Assembly: GCF_036784765.1 (NCBI RefSeq)
Contig: NZ_CP136651.1
Span: 1,736,001-1,800,000, forward strand
DNA from: Novosphingobium sp. ZN18A2
GTDB taxonomy: Bacteria > Pseudomonadota > Alphaproteobacteria > Sphingomonadales > Sphingomonadaceae
Direction: 5' to 3'
DNA: 64,000 bases
A program made the translations under genes and the position numbers. Below, in pieces: positions 63,462 through 64,000 of the stretch; position 1 is the first letter of the stretch, and every line of letters starts with the position of its first letter. Under the pieces are notes generated by a model. That model had not been told where the DNA came from and ran no database searches. It worked only from the letters and a program-made list of their open reading frames with translations.

Positions 63462-64000
63462 TCACGCTGCAATGGGTCTATGTCCTTGCCGGGATCGCCT
63501 TCGCGGGCTTTGCGCTGCTCGGCCTGTTCGACCGGCGGCTGGGAATGGGTGCCTCGGCATTCTGGGCGCTTCTGGCGATTTCCATGCTGGCGGGCGACAG
63601 ATTGGGCGATTTCGGGAACGGGTTGCTTGTGCTCGCACTTGTCGCCATCGCGGCGTTGGGCGGGTTGAAGCATCGCACACTGCCTGTCGAGGATGCCGAA
63701 CACCGCGCGCAAGGTGCGGCGCGTTATGGCAATGCGCTGTTCGCGATTGCGCTGGTCATACCCATCACCGCGCTCGCCGGTACGCTGGGGTTCAAGTACG
63801 TGCCGGGTCTTGTGGAAGTGAAACAGGTAACGCTGATCTCGCTGGCGCTCGGCGTGGTGCTTGCCCTGCTGATCGGCCATTTCGTACTTCGCGCACCGGC
63901 GATGATGCCGCTCAACGAAGGGCGCCGCCTGATGGACCAGGTGGGATGGGCCGCGATCCTGCCGCAGATGCTGGCCAGCCTTGGCGCGATCTTCGCGCTG
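63458..64000 (+). CDS. DUF979 membrane protein (partial, 3' end beyond window)
   Basis: 181 codons visible from ATG 63458, coupled to DUF969 by a 4-bp overlap. Hydrophobic helices: VYVLAGIAFAGFALLGLF, GASAFWALLAISMLAG, LLVLALVAIAALGG, NALFAIALVIPITALAGTLG, LISLALGVVLALLIGHF, with a cytoplasmic MMPLNEGRRLMDQVGWA loop that is family-typical. Partner of DUF969 in the putative permease. Confidence 0.85.
   Translation, partial: MITLQWVYVLAGIAFAGFALLGLFDRRLGMGASAFWALLAISMLAGDRLGDFGNGLLVLALVAIAALGGLKHRTLPVEDAEHRAQGAARYGNALFAIALVIPITALAGTLGFKYVPGLVEVKQVTLISLALGVVLALLIGHFVLRAPAMMPLNEGRRLMDQVGWAAILPQMLASLGAIFAL

Overview
The window is GC-rich, densely coding bacterial DNA. The gene families (red-type form I RuBisCO with CbbX, NodT/EmrAB efflux, TonB receptors, quinoprotein accessory proteins) point to an alphaproteobacterium, probably of the Sphingomonadales. 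That placement is inferred from protein character only. I see no rRNA, tRNA, CRISPR array, transposase or integrase.

Region 1 (1-14998) is a near-complete sulfur-oxidation locus of the sHdr (heterodisulfide reductase-like) type. It starts with a FadL-like outer-membrane protein cut by the window edge, TusA, a DsrE-family protein and an HDAC-family deacetylase. Next is a lipoate-assembly set (radical SAM LipS1, flavoprotein LipT, radical SAM LipS2, ligase sLpl(AB), and LipX, an amidotransferase-fold protein without its catalytic cysteine). Then come DsrE3C, sHdrC1-B1-A-hyp-C2-B2, a small Cys-containing protein and the lipoate-binding protein LbpA, closed by a strong terminator. Sulfane sulfur would be relayed by TusA/DsrE proteins to the sHdr complex, with lipoylated LbpA as cofactor carrier.

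Region 2 (15020-24314) is a Calvin-Benson-Bassham cluster: a small unknown gene and cbbR on the minus strand, then fbp, phosphoribulokinase, class II aldolase, cbbL, cbbS, cbbX, phosphoglycolate phosphatase and cbbY on the plus strand, followed by an ArsR-type regulator whose cysteines suggest sulfur sensing. Regions 1 and 2 together look like a module for sulfur-driven autotrophy.

Region 3 (24356-37862) holds a tightly overlapping envelope/glycoconjugate operon (DUF2334 deacetylase-like, glycosyltransferase, integral membrane protein, DUF2141, glycosyltransferase), an LptF/G-type permease, a CPA2 antiporter, and an EmrA-EmrB-NodT efflux operon ending in tetR, with a near-ideal 17-bp operator in front of emrA.

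Region 4 (37863-59097) is a periplasmic quinoprotein alcohol-oxidation regulon: a lipoprotein cytochrome c, CXXCW protein, SoxYZ-like carrier, metallo-beta-lactamase-fold hydrolase, two TonB receptors flanking a cytochrome b561, a porin-like protein, a beta-propeller, cytochrome c-550, a XoxJ-like binding protein, a XoxF/ExaF-type PQQ dehydrogenase with the lanthanide-type Asp, a LuxR response regulator, a hybrid kinase, a FIST-domain sensor, DUF779 and an aldehyde dehydrogenase. Six promoter regions share one oriented motif close to ACCAAGGTNCAATT, tandemly triplicated at exact 15-bp pitch before the porin gene. This is the most striking non-coding signal in the window.

Region 5 (59176-64000) carries a fused HyuA-HyuB/5-oxoprolinase-type protein with DUF969 and DUF979 membrane proteins, the last cut by the window end.
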